Below are positions 59,917-64,000 of a stretch of 64,000 nt of DNA, piece after piece. The first letter of the stretch is position 1. Each line of letters begins with the position of its first letter. A model generated the notes under the pieces. The model did not search any database. It had not been told where the DNA came from and saw only the letters and a program-made list of their open reading frames with translations. Source of the DNA: Cricetulus griseus (lineage: Eukaryota > Chordata > Mammalia > Rodentia > Cricetidae); NCBI RefSeq assembly GCF_003668045.3, contig NC_048597.1:24163960-24227959 (forward strand), written 5' to 3'. Position numbers and translations under genes: made by a program.

Positions 59917-60001
<85 letters not shown>
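59917..60001 (+). repeat. Compound (CT)n(CA)n microsatellite
   Basis: About 31 CT units with one TTT break, switching directly to about 11 CA units. A-rich sequence follows at 60008-60048. ORFs of Leu-Ser or Glu-Arg repeats over this region are artefacts. Confidence 0.96.
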
Positions 60002-60002
<1 letters not shown>

Positions 60003-60107
60003 TGTAGCAAAAAAACAAAAACAAAAAACAAAAAAACAAAAAAAAAAATCAGAAACTATCAGGTAAGATGGCCTATTTTCGTGGTTAACACTTGCCAAGA
60101 AACATGT

Positions 60108-60412
60108 GCTTATTAGTTTTATGTCAACTTGACACAAAGTAGAATCATTTTAAAGGAGAAAACCTCAATTGAAAATGCCTCCATAAAATCTGACTGTGGG
60201 GCATTTTCTTAATTAGTGATTGATGGGGGAAGGCCTAGCCCATTGTGGGTGGGACCATACCTGTCCTGGTGACTCTGTTTGATTTCCTGTCCTCAGTTCC
60301 TTTGATGATTAACAGTGACATGGAAGTGTAAACAAAATAAACCCTTTTGTCCCCAAGCTGCTTTGGTCATGGTGTTTCGTCACAGTAATGGTAACCCTAA
60401 CTAGGGCACATG
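60108..60412 (+). mobile_element. Lx-type L1 3' UTR end
   Basis: 'ttattagttttatgtcaacttgacacaaa', 'gcattttcttaattagtgattgatgggggaaggcctagcccattgtggg', 'ataaacccttttgtccccaagctgctttggtcatggtgttt' and 'taaccctaactagggca' form the Lx 3' end, ending just before a new sequence. Among the better preserved Lx copies here. Confidence 0.88.
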
Positions 60413-60612
60413 GAAACAAAAAATATTTAACATATATGCTTACATATGTGTATACTATTTTACAGTATCCAAAAATATGCCAATAAAACTTTACACATTG
60501 GCTTCCATATTGTCTTTGTTTCAATATTTCTCATGTACCTAGGATGAAATAATTTACTCTTTACCTGATTTTTCTAAATAAGACATTTAATAGTGCTTGT
60601 CTTAGATACATA

Positions 60613-60750
60613 CTTTGTTTTGAGCCACATTCTCATGCTGCTCAGGTTGGATTCAAACTCACTGTGTTGCGTAAGGACGTCTTGAACTTCTGGTCCACAT
60701 GCCTCCACCTTCAGAGTGTTGGAATTATAGCTATGTCCCAGCACATCAAG
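60613..60750 (-). mobile_element. Old B1-like SINE
   Basis: 'ttttgagccacattctcatgctgctcaggttggattcaaactcac' and 'cctccaccttcagagtgttggaattatagctatgtcccagca' follow the inverted B1 order. Confidence 0.72.
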
Positions 60751-61175
60751 TTTATGTGTTGTTGGGGCTCAAAATCAGGGCTTTTTTCATAATAGAAAAG
60801 TACTCTACCCATTAAGTTACATCTCATTCCCCAAGATATATAATTTTATGTTGACATTATAGATTGTGAACATGTCTCTGATGATGAAACAATAACATCC
60901 ATTAAATTATAAGTTATACTGTACTAAAGCAAATTTTTATTTGTGTTTCTGGAATCAGTTCATTGAATTTATTTTTTTAATGGACAAAAATGCAGTCAGG
61001 AATAAGTTTAGTTATGTTCAGCCTTAGCTAGAGAAGCCTTATCTTCCAGTGAACAGCAGTGAATACAGAGATTCACGGTTGCACAAGGTGCTAAGAATAA
61101 GTGACAGTCATAAAGAAGACATTTAAATAATCTTTACTAAGTCTAAGGAAACATTACAGAAGAGAGAATAAAGGA

Positions 61176-61179
<4 letters not shown>
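60751..61179. other. Gene-free unique sequence
   Basis: Nothing recognised. Confidence 0.45.

Positions 61180-61266
<87 letters not shown>
61180..61266 (+). repeat. (GA)n microsatellite, about 40 units
   Basis: GA run with one GCGA break and one AAAG break. It is the left part of a purine-only block that continues to 61408 with few pyrimidines. Confidence 0.97.
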
Positions 61267-61312
61267 GAGGGAAATAGAGAGTGAGAAGGGAAGAGAGGAT
61301 GAAGAAACGAGA

Positions 61313-61316
61313 GAAC

Positions 61317-61348
<32 letters not shown>

Positions 61349-61408
61349 AGAAGAAGAAGAAGAAGAAGAAGAAGAAGAAGAAGAAGAAGAAGAGGAAAAA
61401 AGAAGAAA
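61313..61408 (+). repeat. (GAA)n microsatellite, about 25-30 units
   Basis: Near-pure GAA repeat preceded by variant GAGGAA and CGAGAGAACG units. Glu/Arg and Phe/Leu/Ser repeat ORFs over it are artefacts. Confidence 0.97.
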
Positions 61409-61410
61409 GT

Positions 61411-63599
61411 CTGAAAGGGACTAACAAGACACAGCCAGTGCAGTCATGAACTCACAGCATCAGTAGATGCCTGCACTGGAAGGGCCCTCCTGAAGACAAG
61501 CATGGATGATCAGGTCAAGGGGCTCCTACCTATCACTAATGAACTGTTTGCCACTGATAGATTATGGAAATGTGGAGTCATTACCTTCAGTTGGAGACCT
61601 TCACGCAGTAAAGAATAGAAGGTCTTATAGGTAGAAATCCACCATCTCCTCCCCTAAGAGGTAATCCACGTGGGAAGGACAATCACCTAGACAAGAGACT
61701 ACCACTTCAGAAAGGTGGGTCTATCTTAAGCCACTCTTAGGAGATAGTAGGAATACTTATTTCTTTGATGAGACAATAGACATTTTCTTCACACAATTTC
61801 AGATGCTACTGTCTGTCCATGAGGCCGGATACACCCAGCTTTTTCAGTCAAGTCTCAGAAATCCAAAACTTTTCCCTTTTCTTCTTCTGTCTCTGCGCTT
61901 TGGATGCTGGCCAGAGTCAAAGGGTGTATTTTTTGGTACTTTGTACATTTTTCATCTTCTCTTCAGCTCCCATCCCTGCCATGTAGCTAATACCCATGCT
62001 ATTTTGGTTTCCTCTTTTTCTCTTCGTCTTCTTTTCTCAGGCAGTACTATAATTTACCTGCCCTGGGAGTTTTCTCTGGAGTTCTAAAAAAAATTCTCCT
62101 TGATCTTCCATTTGAATCTGTTCTAAAATTAATGAGATGAAGAATGCAAGAAACCAAGGCTTCATATCCTTGGCATTATATGGAGAATCTGACAGTTCTT
62201 GCCAAACTTCCTGGTAAAAGTTCCACCAGGATACAATGGCTATTTTCAATCCAGTGATCACCTCAATTGTGATTAAACTAAACTAAATGGGTCACAAATC
62301 CAAACTAAAAGTCTTCAATCTGGGAAAGAAAAAGGGGAGAAATGTTGGTTGGGATGTGAGAACCAAAGGAAGTGTGAGTAATAAAAATGCATTGCATACA
62401 GATGTGTGAAAATGTCAAAGAACACATTTTACAAGTTTAATAAATGGACAAATAACACAGCTAGATTTATGCATTTCGATGATTCAAGGAAAGATAATCT
62501 CAGTTTATGCACTTACATGATTGTGAGCCATGGGTTACTGTGAAATTTCAGTATGAGTTCTAATCAGGCCTCTAAGTGAAGCAATTCAAACATTTCTTTC
62601 TAAGTACCTATGCATATCTTCTGAAGAGCATTGCCACTAAGTTTTTTCTTTTGATTAAAAGGAGCTTTATAGTTTAATTTTATTTAGGCTAACCTTAATT
62701 TTGAATGGATAATTGAAGATTCATAAGACTATTTACTAATCAATGAAAAGATTAGGTTACTATAGTAACGACTGTATCTTGAACATTCCATGGCTGTAAC
62801 CTCTGACATTCATGTGGTTTTTCATCTGACCTTCTTATTAGCTACACTGATTTCAGAGGCTTTCCTGAGTTTTTACCCCACAGCAAAAAATTATTTTTGC
62901 TAATTATGCAAGTCTGTTTTAGAACATTTATTTATAATGTAGACCAAGTGCCTTAGATATTTGTGAAATTCCAAAGGTGGAAATAATTTAAAAGCACTTT
63001 GGGAGTAGCCAAAAAGTGGTTGTATAATATTGGATTAAGTAACTGTGGAATTAGAGTTCCAATTTTCAGAAAATCCCTTGAAGTAAAAAAGCTCAGCCAC
63101 TTGATGAATATACCATTCTAGAGACAAGATCACATCTAGCTATTGGGAGACTGTCTGAGTATCTCAGATCACATAAAGTCAATTGGATTTTGCTGGCCTC
63201 TTAGTTGAGTTTTGCTGCAAATAACATAACATGATCTTTGCAGGGAATCAGTGGGTTTAGGGTTCTAGAAATTTAATGAACTTCCCATACTGTTCTCTTG
63301 CTATTGAACCTCTCCAGGTTATTGCCTAAATTTAGAATGATTTCATTATTTTTGTATACCTTCATCTCTATTCAACCTTTACATTTTTCATTAGTTTATT
63401 ATGAATTTCTTTTAAGGATCTTAATTGACATAACAAATTCTCTGGGATTCTCAAAATCCAACAAAGGCGCTGCCATCATGCTTCTGTACTATCCATTAAA
63501 AGTAATTGCCTTGCTTGGTTTACTTATGTGTTGGCCTCCAATATCAAAGTTATATCTTCTGTAGCTTTGAAGACCTGCTTAGTGTTTGGTCTCTAGTGG
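61411..63599. other. Gene-free, repeat-poor unique sequence
   Basis: About 2.2 kb. ORFs at 61803-62087, 62037-62261 and 63298-63564 show no domain. No SINE or LTR recognised. Confidence 0.45.
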
Positions 63600-63880
63600 G
63601 TCTATGATGCATGTTATTTACTGGTAGTATAACAAAATACCACAAATTGGGTGGCTAAAATAGCAGACATGTATTTTATCCCATTCCCGAAGCTACACGG
63701 GAAAACAGGTTTTGGTTGGGTTGGTTCCTTCTGGAGGCTCTGTGGAAGAACCTCCGATATCTTGGTGGCTGCCAGTAGTTCATGTTTGGTTCATGTATCA
63801 GTCACACCAGGCTTTTCTCACCTTCTTCTGTTGTGCTCTCCTCCTTGGTCTTGTTCACTGCTCTAGTTGGTGGCGTGAAC
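63600..63880 (-). mobile_element. Old mammalian L1M-type 3' UTR, minus strand
   Basis: 'ataacaaaataccacaaattgggtggctaaaatagcagacatgtatttt' and 'ggttggttccttctggaggctctg' are the inverted L1M 3' UTR order. The + ORF at 63651-63866 is incidental. Confidence 0.7.
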
Positions 63881-63957
63881 TAGGAGCGTAGATCCTAAAA
63901 ATGAGGGAGACTAAAGTCTGACGAGATAGCCAACTTTATTCAGCACGTCAGACAATT
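63881..63957 (-). mobile_element. Possible LTR-like fragment
   Basis: 'agatagccaactttattcagcacgtcagacaatttatacc' resembles the inverted polyadenylation end of a rodent LTR. Too short to classify. Confidence 0.3.
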
Positions 63958-64000
63958 TATACCCTGATGGGCGGCACACACCTTTGATCCCAGCACTTGG
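63958..64000 (+). mobile_element. B1 SINE 5' end, cut by the window edge
   Basis: 'gggcggcacacacctttgatcccagcacttgg' is the start of a B1; the rest lies beyond 64000. Confidence 0.85.

Noticed and set aside
61143..61427. Low-complexity ORFs rich in Phe/Leu/Ser or Glu/Arg
   Set aside because: Pure translation of (GA)n and (GAA)n repeats.

Overview
This is a window of a rodent nuclear genome, most likely a muroid of the hamster/vole/deer-mouse group (Cricetidae). It contains B1, B2/B3 and ID SINEs, Lx-type LINE-1 3' ends, old L1M remnants, several rodent-type LTRs and many long (CA)n, (GA)n and (GAA)n microsatellites. The youngest L1 3' ends have a 3' UTR unlike the Mus one I know, which is why I favour a cricetid; the genus is not decided. 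AT-rich intergenic or intronic sequence dominates. I see no bacterial features, no CRISPR and no rRNA. Nearly all open reading frames over 60 codons are chance ORFs or lie in repeats.

Layout. 1-8.1 kb: an L1 3' end, unique sequence, a (CA)n tract, a second L1 subfamily 3' end, then an LTR nested inside another LTR (7.6-8.1 kb). 8.2-11.6 kb: SINEs and Lx L1 3' ends. 11.6-14.6 kb: mostly unique, with the best candidate exon of the window (12470-12635, + strand). 14.6-21.9 kb: L1, ERV-derived repeats, solo LTRs and a B1. 22-28 kb: mostly unique, with a damaged coding-like stretch at 24.3-24.9 kb. 28.2-30 kb: a composite repeat interrupted by an LTR, then an ERV1-like solo LTR. 30.8-35 kb: a repeat-poor island. 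36.8-39.75 kb: an old minus-strand L1 opened by three later insertions. 40.3-41.1 kb: a probable minus-strand pseudogene. 42-43.6 kb: two L1 3' ends head to tail. 44.8-48 kb: another repeat-poor island. 48-64 kb: SINEs, L1 fragments and microsatellites, including a polypurine (GA)n-(GAA)n block at 61.2-61.4 kb.

No complete gene is visible. If the exon at 12.5 kb is real, much of the window is intron of a + strand gene or lies beside one. The clearest sequence-based results are the insertion histories. Solo LTRs of one group carry 6-bp target-site duplications (ERVK-like). Another LTR group carries 4-bp duplications (ERV1-like). Together they give a readable order of nested integrations. No internal retroviral genes (gag, pol, env) were seen between any LTRs.
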